Shown here piece after piece: positions 1 to 14,469 of a stretch of DNA of 25,032 bases. The notes under the pieces were generated by a model, which saw nothing but the letters and a program-made list of their open reading frames with translations, was not told where the DNA came from and searched no databases. This DNA comes from Anaeromyces robustus (Eukaryota > Neocallimastigomycota > Neocallimastigomycetes > Neocallimastigales > Neocallimastigaceae), in the NCBI GenBank assembly GCA_002104895.1, contig MCFG01000597.1, positions 1 through 25,032 of the forward strand, given 5' to 3'. Position 1 is the first letter of the stretch, and each line of letters opens with the position of its first letter. Both the position numbers and the translations under genes were made by a program.

Positions 1-570
1 TATTGTCTTGAACTTGGTAGTGGTTGTGGATTAACAGGTATTTTAGTTACATTATTAGGTGCTAATACAATACTTACTGATAGAAAAGATACCCTTTTTA
101 TTTTAGAAGATAATATTGGTAGTAATGTTCCTAATTTTTCTAGAACTCAACAATCTTTTAATAGTAATGAAAAAGAAAATACTAAAGAATTAGATAATGG
201 TATGACCTCTATTATTGGTCAAGCTTTAGTAAAAGAATTAGATTGGGAACAACCAGTTTCTAAAGATATATATGATCCTACTGCTCCTAATCATATAGAA
301 TTTGATTATGTTTTAGCAGCTGATTGTGTATTTAATATAGAGATGTTAAACCCATTTATCAATACTTTAGTTAATGTATGTGGACCACATACTCAAGCAT
401 TTGTTGCAATGGAACGAAGAGATGCTGATGTTATAAATTCTTTTTTAACAAGAGTTGAAGAAAGAGGTTTTACATGGAATAGAATACCTAAAAGCAAATT
501 ACTTAAAGTTGACGGAGTTGCTGGTGTAGTAGAAGTATATAAATTAAGAGTAAAAAAGGGAAAAAAATAG
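1..570 (+). CDS. METTL21-type protein-lysine methyltransferase, 3' part (5' end outside window)
   Basis: This is the C-terminal 189 residues of a class I SAM-dependent methyltransferase; the frame is open from base 1, so the start lies upstream. Motif I (LELGSGCGLTGI) begins at residue 3 and forms the SAM-binding loop. It is followed by LGANTILTDRK, the acidic end of strand beta-2, and by ELDWEQP and FDYVLAADCVF, which fits the post-II motif region of the Methyltransf_16 family (METTL21A, VCPKMT and relatives). Family members trimethylate lysines on chaperones and other proteins in the cytosol or nucleus. The exact substrate cannot be told from this part. An acidic and Asn-rich stretch (about residues 41-66) between motif I and the next strand looks like a loop insertion. 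The protein ends in a lysine-rich tail, stop TAG at 568-570. No intron is visible in this part. Family assignment is firm, subfamily is not. Confidence 0.85.
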   Translation, partial: YCLELGSGCGLTGILVTLLGANTILTDRKDTLFILEDNIGSNVPNFSRTQQSFNSNEKENTKELDNGMTSIIGQALVKELDWEQPVSKDIYDPTAPNHIEFDYVLAADCVFNIEMLNPFINTLVNVCGPHTQAFVAMERRDADVINSFLTRVEERGFTWNRIPKSKLLKVDGVAGVVEVYKLRVKKGKK

Positions 571-772
571 ATAATCAAAATAAAACAAAAAGAAAATAAA
601 GTATTAAGTGAAAAAATCAATATCAACAGTAATAGAATTTTTAAACATATAAAATAAGCAATAATATATATTCACACATATACATACAAATATATATATA
701 ATGCAATATATAAAATAAATAATAAATAGAATTTAAGATAATTAAAAGAAATAAAATATTATAGATTTATGA

Positions 773-813
<41 letters not shown>
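773..813. repeat. (ATCT)n microsatellite
   Basis: About ten uninterrupted ATCT units in intergenic DNA. A simple tetranucleotide repeat, probably length-variable. Confidence 0.9.
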
Positions 814-814
<1 letters not shown>

Positions 815-1270
815 ATCTATATATATATTTTTTTTTTAGATTTATAATTATTATGTTATATACAAAAATGACTCAGATTGAAAACTTTAAATTTTAGTCA
901 TTATATATATTTACTTTTAATAATATATATTCAGACCTTGCATAATTTTTTTATCGTCATAGTCACAGAAATTTTTAAAATAAAGTTCTTAAGAAAAATT
1001 TCTTAAATTATAAAGAAAACATAATGTTACATTTCTTTTCGGATTTATCTTATGATTTTTTTTTTTTATATCTTTTATTAAATCTCAAACTTAATCCAAA
1101 TTCTTATTTTTTTTTCTTCTGAGTAATAAAATACTAACTTCAAACTAAATAAAAATTGAAATAAAAAAAAAATTAATATAATCAATCTCAGGTTTTTTTA
1201 TTTTAAAGATTTAAAACATAATTTCTATATAATTCTAATTACATAGAAATTTCATAATTGGCTAATAATC

Positions 1271-1274
<4 letters not shown>

Positions 1275-1303
<29 letters not shown>

Positions 1304-1305
1304 TT

Positions 1306-1337
<32 letters not shown>

Positions 1338-1340
1338 TTA
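1275..1340. repeat. poly-T run followed by TTTA repeat
   Basis: A run of about 28 T residues, then a short ATT stretch and about seven TTTA units. Low-complexity intergenic sequence. Confidence 0.85.
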
Positions 1341-2230
1341 TCATTCAGTTTAATTTTATTAATTCTTTTCAAATACTGATATTTTTATATTTATTATTTA
1401 GGAATAAATAATATTATCTTTAAATTTTTTTTATTTATAATTTAAAATACTAAATTATTAACTATGTTATAACATTTGCTGTATTAACAATGTAACAAAA
1501 AAATTTACTTTTATTTTTTATTAATGTTTGTTAATAGATTTTTATTTTGTTATTTCTAATAATCATTTCATAATATTTGAGATATTTTAAATACAAATGT
1601 ATCTATATTATTACATATATATAAAAAAAAAAAAAAAAAAAAAAATCAGATTTTTTTATTTCCATTTATTTAGGAGTCCATATTTTATCACTCAAAATAA
1701 AAAAAAAATATGATACTAAATTTGAAATAAGGAAATTAATAATAAAATATATAAAAAAATAATTTAACAAACATAATCAAAATCAACAGAAAAAAAAAAA
1801 CATTTGTATAATTCAATTTATAATAAGAAATTTCTTAAACTTCACTATTTTTAAAATTTCTAATGAAAAAAAAAAAAAAAAAAGAATAAACTTATTAATT
1901 TAAGAATTTTTATAAGTAAAAAGAAAATTGAATATATTAAATTTTTGACCAATAATTTTTAATCTTTAAGTAAAATGATTTTTCAAATAAAAATTTTTAT
2001 TACTTAACAAAAATAAAAATTAAAAATTATTAAAAAAAGTATATAGTTTGTAAATTAAAATTATTAATCATATGTATATATATATTTCTATATATTACCT
2101 TCATATTAGCAAATAATGATAGTTCATAATAGGAATATATATATTCAATTATTGATATATCTTCATTATATTTCTTAAGTTTTTTTATGTTTATTTTATA
2201 TATATATATTTTTTTAATATTAAATAAATA

Positions 2231-5200
2231 ATGGAAATATCATTGGAAAAGGGACAATTGCTTAACAAATTAAAAGTTGATATAGAAAATATAATTCAAG
2301 AAAAAACAGATTTTATCAATAAATTAAACTTAGTGAATGATGATGAAGATCCTGTAGAATTTCTTTCTATTTTAGAGTCTTTTGAAAAACTTGATATAAC
2401 AAAATGCTTTGAAATTAATGAAATTCTTGAAGATTTATTAATATCCTTTTCTGACTAAAAAAAAAAGCATTAATATATATATAATATTTTAATGTATTTA
2501 TTATTGAACTTAACTTTTTTTTGTTTATAATTATATACGCAGTTTATAATAATGAAATAAATATATATAAAAAAATTGAATTAATTAAAAGTTTTATAAA
2601 AATCATTCCTAATGTTGAAATATCAAGGATTAATATAATTATTTTTTTTATTAAATTACATTTAAAGGTATTAATTTAATATTTATTTGATTAGTAATAT
2701 TATATGTTTTATTTTTCTAATGTTTATATTTATATATTTTTTATAATTTTAAATTATTATATAGGATGAAGTTAATGATATAGAAGACATAAATAATGAA
2801 CAAACTATTATAGATAATGTTAATGTAATTACTAAAAAATCAGTTGAAGATAATTAATTTTTATAAATTTATAATTATAATAGAGTATTAATTTATATAT
2901 AAATATTTTATTTTTTTGTATTAGTATTATAATATTTCCAATTCTTTAATTAAAGAATTTATAAATTATTATTATAAAAGTGTTGACAATAATTCATTTT
3001 CATTTTTGAGTGAAGTATTTGAAAATGACGATTCAGGAAATAATAAATTTAAAGATTTTAATTCTAAAATATTTTTTGAATGTACACAGACATTTTTATT
3101 ACTTCAGGTAAATTATTGATAAATCATTAATAAAAATTTTAATATTTTTGTCAATAAAATAGAATTTTACTAATTTCTTTAACAATATGCTGTAATATAT
3201 ATATATATATGTATTATTATTATTTTAGAATTTCAAAAAAAGTAATATAAATTTATCTCCTTCAACTCAATCTTCCATTAAAAAATGTAATAATACAACT
3301 ATGGAATTATTACAGTTTCATATTGGAAATTTATCAGGGAAATATATGTCAATTTTGCAGGATTTTAGTAATACTTCATTATTATATAAAAGCTATGGAA
3401 ATGGTATTTAAAATATTAATGAAATATCTAATATATTTAATGTTTTATATTTTTATTTATCATTTTATTATTATAATCTATATATATATATGTTTTTATT
3501 ATTTTTATTACTTTTGTCATATCAATTATTATTATCATTATATTCTTATATTAATAAATTAATATATTTCTATATTAATGATTTATAATAGTATGCGATC
3601 TTTTGTCATCATTATGTACGATATCTTCAAATGATTTTAGATTATTAAATTTAAGTTGGAAGTTTTTAATAAAAATATCATGTTCAGATAAACTTGCAAA
3701 TAATATTTCAAAATTTTTTAAAGTATTATATCATAAATATTTAATATATACTTATATTTATATATATATATAAAATTTTTAAATAATATATTATAATATA
3801 TTATTTAATATGACATTTATTCATCTATTTAAACATTTAATTATATAATTAATTAATTAATGAATATAAATAAATGATATAAATAATCATAATAATTATA
3901 GATTGATGAACCAATTAATCTTTGCTATGAAAATATTAAAACTTTTTTCGATAAAGTTGTCGAATTTATAATTAATAATGATATTAAAAAAGATCAGCTT
4001 AAACGCAATATAGTTTTAATTAAGTAAATATATAATTATTATTTAATATATATATATTGTTTTAATACTAATTATATATTTGCATATATTTATGTATATA
4101 TTTTAGGTTTTATTTTAATCATTTACACTCTTTATATACTAAACATTCAAATTATATAACAACATATTCTATCGATGAATCCTATCCTTTATTTAAAACG
4201 TAATTTTAATAATAATAACAATATCAATAATTATATTGAATAATAGATAATATAGATAGTAATTAATTCAGTTTTTAACTTTTCCTATTATATAAATATT
4301 TAGGTTTTTGAATTTATGCTTATATATAAAATAGTAAGTTTTATATATTTTTAAATGAGTACTTTTAAATTAATAAACAATAAATAATATAAACTCAATA
4401 TTTATAATATACATATATATCTTTATTTATATATAAGTCGATTATCATTATTATTTTTTAAACTTGAAACATTTAATGAGGAACAGAGTGAAGCTCTAGC
4501 TAGACTTAATGATGTTGTAATACCTATTGATTTCATTTTTTCATATTTTTTTTCTTCGAAAGATCTCAGTGATACACAAAAATTAAGTTATATTTTATAT
4601 TTTATTCGTTTCTCATATGTTGATATTAACGTTGAAAAATCTTACGATAAAATTTTAACTATTGATGGATTTTATTATTCAAAACTCTTACAACTTGATG
4701 TTATATTACGTCATTTTTGGCAATTATCTGATACAATTCAAAAAAGTTTATTGAATGCTTCATCTTATTTGGATGAAAGTGAAATTGATAAAATTATTGA
4801 TAAAGAAACTATAATAAATCCAAGTATTCTGTATAGTTATTTCAATTATATTTCAAAATGTCCATCAAATTTAATTAGAAATGAAATATCATCAGATGAT
4901 GAATTGAATGAAATAACAACTCCTGAAAAAAACATTATTATTACTCTATCTTTATTACCACATTATATACATTCTTCATTATTTAATTTATGGGAAAAAG
5001 TAAAGTTTATTCATATATTTTATTATATATTATTATATATTTTTTATTATATTTATATAAATTATTACATATATTAATTATTATTGATTTAAATATATAT
5101 TGAATAATTATTATTGTATAATAATTATTTTTTTTTTTTTATATTTAAATATAAAAATATAAAATTATTTTAATTTTTTAGCATTACTTTTCTGTGTTAA

Positions 5201-5333
5201 TTCGTTATGAAAATCAAATAATTCAAACAATTCTTGTTGAATCTTGGTGTAATATATTCAAATATTTAAATAATAACATTCAGGTAAATATAATAATAAT
5301 AATACCAGTAATAATAATAATTAATATATTTTA

Positions 5334-5413
<80 letters not shown>

Positions 5414-6807
5414 CATCATTATTATAATTATTATTATTATAATTATTATTATTATTATCATCATTATTATAATTAATATATTTATTTTTATTAATGACAA
5501 AATAATTGGTATTATTTTTTTATATAAATAAATATTAAAAATGAAAGATAAATCATATAAAACAATTATATCAATTACTTATATTGTTAAATAATACATT
5601 TGTAAAAAATAAGATCAAAACACTTTTGTTTAAATTAATAAGGATAAATGTTCTTATGAATAACGATAATAATATAATAAAAGAATTATTTTCATTGTCA
5701 ACAACATCAACAAAAGATATATGTAGTACTGATGTTGAAAATAAGTTAATGATTTTGAATATATTAAATATGGATGATTTATATTATAAAAATGACCAAA
5801 CTTATAAAGTTTCATTAGAAATTTGGGAAAAAATACTATGTCCTTTACTAGAGCATCCTAATGAAAAAATTGCTTTATTAGCTTTTAAAAAATGTTCTCT
5901 TCCTATAAAAGCTATACAAAAATATTTAGATAATAATGGTATTTTATCTTTGTCACCTGAAGAAATTAAAAAATTACAAGATGTATCCATTGTATTATTG
6001 GGTAATTGTAAAACAGCTATTCAAGCAGATTTAAAAGAACCAATATCAGAAGATGAAAAAATGAATGCTTATTTGGTATTTTATTTTATATATATATATA
6101 TTTTTTTTTTTTTAATATTTTTATTTATATTTTTATTTATTTATTATTGATGTTGTTATTAATCTTTTATCTTTTAATTTTTTTGTTATTATTATTCAAA
6201 TATAATAATAATTTTGTATAATTATATATTTAAAATTATATTTTATTTTTTTGAAGACATTCAAAACACTGGAATCTTTAATAGATATTTCAATCTCTTT
6301 AATTACAGAATATAATCCTGAAAATGTTATAAAAGTAAATTCATATTATATTATATATTTTATTAATTATTTATATTATATCTTATATCTCTATATATAA
6401 TTTTTTTACTCATTTAATCAATTTAAAAATTCGTAAAAAGATACTTGAGATAATTGATAATTGGCATTTTAAAGTTCCATATTTAAAATATGAATTAATA
6501 CCCCATGCTTCAATTATTAATCTTCTTTCTGCTTGTGGTCAAGTTGATTTTACTTCAAAATATATCGTATGTACTACATTTAAAATCATTACTTTACAGA
6601 AATTTCAAATTATTAATAATTACAAATATATTTATACATTACAGAATCAAGCTAGTGAATTATTAGAATTGCTTTACCATACATATTTTAATTCAAGTAG
6701 TTGGATTTTAAAACATCAAGCTTTTATATCAATTACTCAATTTGGAGTAGTAAGTTTTTTATTAATCTATTTGTTTTTTTTTTTTACTTAATTAATTAAT
6801 TATTTAA

Positions 6808-6885
<78 letters not shown>

Positions 6886-7325
6886 TATCGTCATATCTAT
6901 ATATATATTAATATTAATAAACTACATTTTATTTTATTTTATTTTATCATTTTCTTAAATATATATAAACCAGACCACTTGCCATCCAGAAATTTTGAAA
7001 AAAATAGTTTCTGAACCATATCAACAACAATTTATAAATATAGTATCTGGTGTACCAATATTCGAAAAGAATAAAGATGTAAACATAATTAAATATACAT
7101 ATATTTATTATATAAAAAGTAATTTCAAATTTTAATACCTTTTTTTCTCTTATTTTATTTTATCATATATATATTTGATAAAAATATGATAATAGATAAA
7201 TATTGTATATAAACAAGATAATAAGAGTAATCATTTATCAACATTAAAAGAATATAAAAATTATTTAGAATCGGAATTAGAAAAAATTAATTCAAAAATT
7301 TATAAGTCAAATGAAATGAAAATTG

Positions 7326-7398
<73 letters not shown>

Positions 7399-7696
7399 TA
7401 ATAATAATGGCAATATCAATAAAAATAGTAACAATAATAACAATACAAATAACCAGAATAATACTAATTTATTAAATACCAAAGAAAATAATAATCAAGC
7501 AACTGAAATACAAAAATGCATAAATACTTTAAAAGAATGTATAAAATACCTTGAACAAGTTCAAAATGAAAATAATGCTAATAACGAAAATAAAAGCAAT
7601 AATACTATTAATAATTCAAAATTAATGTTAAATGATATATTTTCATTAAAACTTTATGTTGACAATTTTAATGATTCTATAAAAAAAAAGAATTAA
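2231..7696 (+). CDS. FIRRM: FIRRM / C1orf112 / FLIP homologue (FIGNL1-interacting recombination regulator), 17 exons
   Basis: Exons: 2231-2440, 2539-2667, 2765-2824, 2925-3107, 3229-3403, 3592-3722, 3902-4023, 4107-4199, 4304-4333, 4438-4999, 5182-5283, 5548-6075, 6257-6334, 6441-6566, 6645-6749, 6974-7078, 7196-7696; total 3240 nt, 1079 residues, in frame throughout. The human protein, as recalled, has about 853. FIRRM binds FIGNL1 and helps remove RAD51 filaments during homologous recombination. Matches to the human protein include DLLAVYNN (LLSMYQHS), LLSSLCTISS (LLDICSVISS), SSSWILKHQAF followed by ITQF (near the C-terminus), and a final helix pair. The body is helical and repeat-like. 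Intron 1 is U12-type AT-AC; the others are GT-AG. Exon 9 is only 30 nt. Exon 17 carries a 23-residue Asn tract absent from the human protein. The start is the first ATG after in-frame stops. The exon 3/4 and 15/16 boundaries are the least certain. Confidence 0.82.
2441..2538 (+). other. U12-type AT-AC intron (FIRRM intron 1)
   Basis: The intron begins ATATCCTTTT, the U12 5' splice consensus, and ends in AC. A branch-like CTTAAC lies at 2509-2514, with its A about 25 nt from the end. That is farther than the usual 10-20 nt. The exon offers no good GT donor before its stop at 2456. Splicing is phase 0 and joins ...EDLL to AVYNN..., matching human LLSMYQ across the junction. Confidence 0.75.
5335..5411. 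repeat. (ATT)n microsatellite in FIRRM intron 11
   Basis: About 25 ATT units followed by interrupted ATT/ATC copies to about 5470. It lies wholly within the intron 5284-5547. Confidence 0.9.
6812..6884. repeat. (ATT)n microsatellite in FIRRM intron 15
   Basis: About 24 ATT units within the intron 6750-6973. Confidence 0.9.
7328..7396 (+). repeat. in-frame (AAT)23 coding tract, poly-asparagine
   Basis: Twenty-three pure AAT codons inside the last FIRRM exon, followed by more Asn-rich sequence to about 7490. The reading frame stays open on both sides and the conserved C-terminal helices follow, so the tract is coding. The pure codon run suggests recent slippage. Confidence 0.88.
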
Positions 7697-8208
7697 AAAA
7701 AAAAAAAAAAAAAAAAAAATTTGGAAAATGAATTATAATCTTTATATTATAAAAATTAAATAAAAATATAAACAAATAAATAAATAAATTAATAAATTAT
7801 AATTAATTAATCGATGCATATGTTTTTTAATTGTATATATTAGAAAATTAGAATAGATTTATTTTTTAGTTACATTTATAATATCAGTTTTTTTAAATTT
7901 ATGTATATATATTATATTACTTGAAATATTAAATATTAAATAAGTTGATAATAATTAATATGGCTTTAAAACATGTATTATTAAAAATTATGTAAAAAGC
8001 AAACATATGTATTATGTTATTATTATAATTACAATTATTATTATGTAGTTATTATTGTAATTATAAAATACTTTTTTTAATTAATTTGATATGATTATTA
8101 TTTATTATTTATTTTATAATTATAATTTTTTTTAATTTAATTGATAAGATTATTTATTATTTATTTTATATTTATTTTCATTTTTTTTTTTCATGAATTA
8201 ACATTTGA
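7697..8208. other. convergent intergenic region between FIRRM and CFAP53
   Basis: About 510 nt of A/T-rich DNA between two genes that end toward each other. It starts with an A run right after the FIRRM stop. It must hold both 3' UTRs and polyadenylation signals; AATAAA-like strings are too common here to choose one. No gene seen. Confidence 0.7.
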
Positions 8209-11383
<3,175 letters not shown>

Positions 11384-11697
11384 TTTTTATTATGACAAAT
11401 TTAAAAAAAAATTATAAAGCTATTTTTTTTTTTTTTAATATTAAAACCAGTATATTTTTTCTTTTAAAGAGTATTTTTAATTTATTTATTATTATATATA
11501 ATATTTTTTTAAAAGTTAAAAAAAGTAATGAATAAAAAAAATTTTTTGTTTTTATTTATGTTAATGAAATACAAAGTTTTTAAAGTTTTGAAATTTTTAA
11601 TATTTTATATTAATTATTTTAAAATTTTATTAATAAAATTAAAAAAAAAATGGAGATTTATTAAATAAAAAATGTTTTATTATTAATTGGAAGTTAA

Positions 11698-11731
11698 AGC
11701 GCAAGGCAGACGGATCGGTTGATCCCATTGT
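11698..11731. other. GC-rich island with a perfect 5-bp hairpin
   Basis: A roughly 34-nt patch of near-balanced base composition in otherwise A/T DNA. It contains the hairpin GGATC-GGTT-GATCC (11712-11725). The 3' portion faintly resembles a tRNA T-arm, but no full cloverleaf can be drawn. Function unknown. Confidence 0.5.
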
Positions 11732-11798
11732 TATAATTATTATTAGAATAAAAAAAAAAGATAATAGCTACTGTTATTTTTAAAAGTTACAAATATTA

Positions 11799-11919
<121 letters not shown>

Positions 11920-12255
11920 TACCACTATATTAATTTAAAATTAGTAATAAATAAAAAAATAAATAATAAAGTAGAAAATAAAAATAAAATCCAAAAAAAA
12001 AAAAAGTAAAAATTCACATTTACATATATATTACCTTATAAAAATGAAAAAAAAAAAAAAAAAAAAACACTAAAATTACAACTACATTTAATAACACACA
12101 ATAAAAATTCAGTTATATTTTTTATATATTTTTTAAATGTATTTATTTTGTCTAATGAGTTCAGCTTCCAAGAATTATGCAATTTTATATAAAAATTGAT
12201 AACTTTGGTAACGCCTTGACAATTGTTTTTAAAACAATTTTAAAAAATAAATAAT

Positions 12256-13078
12256 CTAGTAAAGACGGATTGGTTTACCCATAGTACTCTTAATGAAAAG
12301 AGAACGAACGTTTTGCCAGTTCTTCTTTAAAAGAGAAATTAAGAAGTTGATGGCTAACATAGTGTTGGCAAGAATTTCATCTTCAGTCATGTTAACGTGA
12401 CCAACAGCAACACCTAAACAAAGTACCTTCTTAAGTTGGAACTTAATAGTGGCCTTGATTTCATCACATTTAGCAGCAAGGTCAACACCGTGAGCAACTG
12501 GAGTTGGGAACTTACCAGCCTTGTTAAGACCTGGACCTAATAAACGTGGAATTTGCTTAATAAGAGCTTCAGAGGCAATGAAAGCATCGTATTTCTTGGC
12601 GAGCTTCTTAACGAGCTTCTTGTTCTTGTTAAGCTTCTTTAAATCTTCAACAGACATGTATGGAAGACCAATAGCTTTAGCTTCATCAATGTGGTAAGCA
12701 TCACCAAGAAGACAGATCTTAAGATTTGGTCTTGGGACGTTTGGAAGCTTAATGGTACCAGAGAAACGCTTATCACGTTGTGGATCGTAGTTCTTAAGAC
12801 CAATTTGAAGTTCGATGGATTCAACGAACTTACGTGGCTTTTCTTCCTTAGAGTACTTTAAGATTTCGTTAATAGCTTCTCTAACGGCAGACACTTGAAC
12901 TTTCTACAATTAATCCATTAATAAATAAATATATATTATTAATATATTGCTTTTTTTTTTTTTGATTTAATACTTATATTTATCATTTTTTATTTTTATA
13001 ACTCAATTCTTCAACTCATAATATTCAATATAACATAATTTTTAAATATAAAAAAATATGTTCAACACTTACAGACAT
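12256..13078 (-). CDS. RPL10A: 60S ribosomal protein L10a (uL1), two exons
   Basis: Exon 1 is 13078-13073 (ATGTCT, only Met-Ser) and exon 2 is 12903-12256, split by a GT-AG intron (12904-13072). The 217-residue product has the same length as human RPL10A. uL1 forms the L1 stalk of the large ribosomal subunit and helps release tRNA from the E site. Recognisable blocks are [63 protein letters not shown] and the C-terminal [11 protein letters not shown] and the ILKYS segment look closer to fungal Rpl1 than to animal forms. Codon choice (AAG, AAC, GTC, CGT) is markedly G+C-richer than in all neighbours, as expected for a very highly expressed gene. An intron right after the start codon is common in ribosomal protein genes. 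Stop TAG. Confidence 0.97.
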
Positions 13079-13473
13079 TTTGGATATAATTTATGCAAGA
13101 GAGTATTAATTAATATTCAAATAATGTTTTTATTAAAAGAAATAATTTTTTATTTTTTTATTGATATGATTGGTTGTAATTTTTAATATGATTGGTTTAT
13201 ATACATATATAATTGTAAACATAATGTATACATAAAACATTATAGATTATTATATAATGTAATATATAATTTTTTAATATATTAAAGAATAATAAGTATA
13301 TTTGTGGAAAATTATTTATAATAAATATTAAAATTTAACCCATTTTAAATATAAAATAAACTTTAAACTCTATTAACTTTAACCATTCCTATATATTCAT
13401 AAAAAATAATGTTCTTATTTTTATAAAAAGTTTTTATATTAATAAATTTATATTTTAAACTAATATTATAAAT
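13079..13473. promoter_or_regulatory. shared divergent promoter region of RPL10A and the EF-hand gene
   Basis: The 395 nt between two start codons pointing away from each other must hold both promoters and 5' UTRs. The sequence is A/T-rich with a partial duplication of a TATGATTGGTT-like motif near 13165-13198. No TATA box or named site can be singled out in such composition. Confidence 0.5.
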
Positions 13474-14469
13474 ATGTCAGAGGAAAATAATAGTACAAAT
13501 GAAGTACAGGGAACACAAAATGATAGCATAACAAGTTTATCTAATAATAATCAAAATAAAGAAACCTATGATTCAAATAAAGAGAATCATAATATAACAA
13601 ACGATAGTAATATTAATAATGATGATAATAATAATGATAATAATGACGATAATGAAGAATTAAATACTATATTAAATGACGAAACACCAAGGAATACAAA
13701 TTCTCCTGTGACATCAGACATTTATAATTCTGATTTATTAAATAGAGAAACTTCTGATGCAAATATGAAAGAAAAAGAATTATCGTTATTTAAAAGAAAG
13801 AAAAAATTACAAGAAAGAAATGATCAAAACAAAATACGAAAAATAACTGAAGAAGAAATAGATTTAGCATTTAAATGGTTTACAGGTGAAAATTTAATTA
13901 TTACTCCTGATGATGTAAGAGATCGATTTGATACCTTTTTTACACAAGTTTCAAAAAATGATAAAAAATATTATGTTGTTGGGGGTATAAAACAAGATAC
14001 AAGACATCTTGTTAATACGAAGGAAGAGCAATCACAATCTGAAATGTTTAATTCTAAACAAACTAAATCAAGTTTAAAAAAAATGTTATTAAAGTATCCT
14101 TTCAAAATAAAAGATTACGATAACGCTCTTTCGGTATGAATTTATTAATTATTTTTTTTTTAAAATTTGTTATAATAATAACTTATTATAATAATTAATA
14201 ACTTATTATGATTAATAATATGTATTTTATATATGTATAAATATTTTATTTAATAGATATTGTGTGGAGGTGATTTAGAGGAAACAATGCCTCTAGAAAT
14301 AATAGATAAATATATTGATATTTTTAAAGAAAATGAAGTTAATGTTAAAAATGATATTAAAAGGGTTCTTAAATGCTTTGATAAAGATAAAGATGGTCAA
14401 CTAGGCATATCTGATATATTAAAAATGAGATTATCGGATTTAAAAAAAATAACAGATGATTATATATAG
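13474..14469 (+). CDS. EF-hand calcium-binding protein, two exons, family not recognised
   Basis: Exon 1 13474-14133 and exon 2 14257-14469, joined by a GT-AG intron in phase 0, give 290 residues. The first 100 or so residues are disordered, rich in Asn, Asp, Ser and Thr. A basic stretch (FKRKKKLQERNDQNK) and a folded region follow from about residue 127 (EEEIDLAFKWF). Near the C-terminus lies one good EF-hand loop, DKDKDGQLGISD, with Asp at positions 1, 3 and 5, Gly at 6 and Asp instead of the usual Glu at 12. The segment around residue 150 (ITPDDVRDRF) could be a degenerate partner hand. The gene lies just upstream of IFT172 on the same strand. A flagellar role is possible but unproven. The junction DNALS-ILCGGDLEE reads smoothly. 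Confidence 0.8.

Larger units (their letters stand above)
571..2230. other. AT-rich intergenic region between the methyltransferase and FIRRM genes
   Basis: About 1.66 kb of nearly pure A/T sequence with no supportable gene. It holds an ATCT microsatellite (773-813), a long T run (1275-1302), a short TTTA array (about 1311-1340) and several A runs (for example 1623-1644). It must contain the 3' UTR of the upstream gene and the promoter of the gene at 2231, but the composition hides any specific element. Confidence 0.7.

Noticed and set aside
7300-7482. Minus-strand poly-leucine frame
   Set aside because: Antisense of the AAT tract in the FIRRM last exon; no other support.
11698-11731. Possible U6 snRNA or tRNA gene because of GCGCAAGG and a GGTTGATCCC string
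   Set aside because: No ACAGAGA box upstream for U6 and no acceptor, D-arm or anticodon arm for a tRNA; kept only as an unexplained island.
14095-14104. GTATCCTTTC in the EF-hand exon, a perfect U12 GT-type 5' splice signal
   Set aside because: The frame stays open through it and leads to a good U2 donor at 14134. No CCTTAAC-like branch element lies before the downstream acceptor at 14256. It is best read as coding sequence (KYPF).
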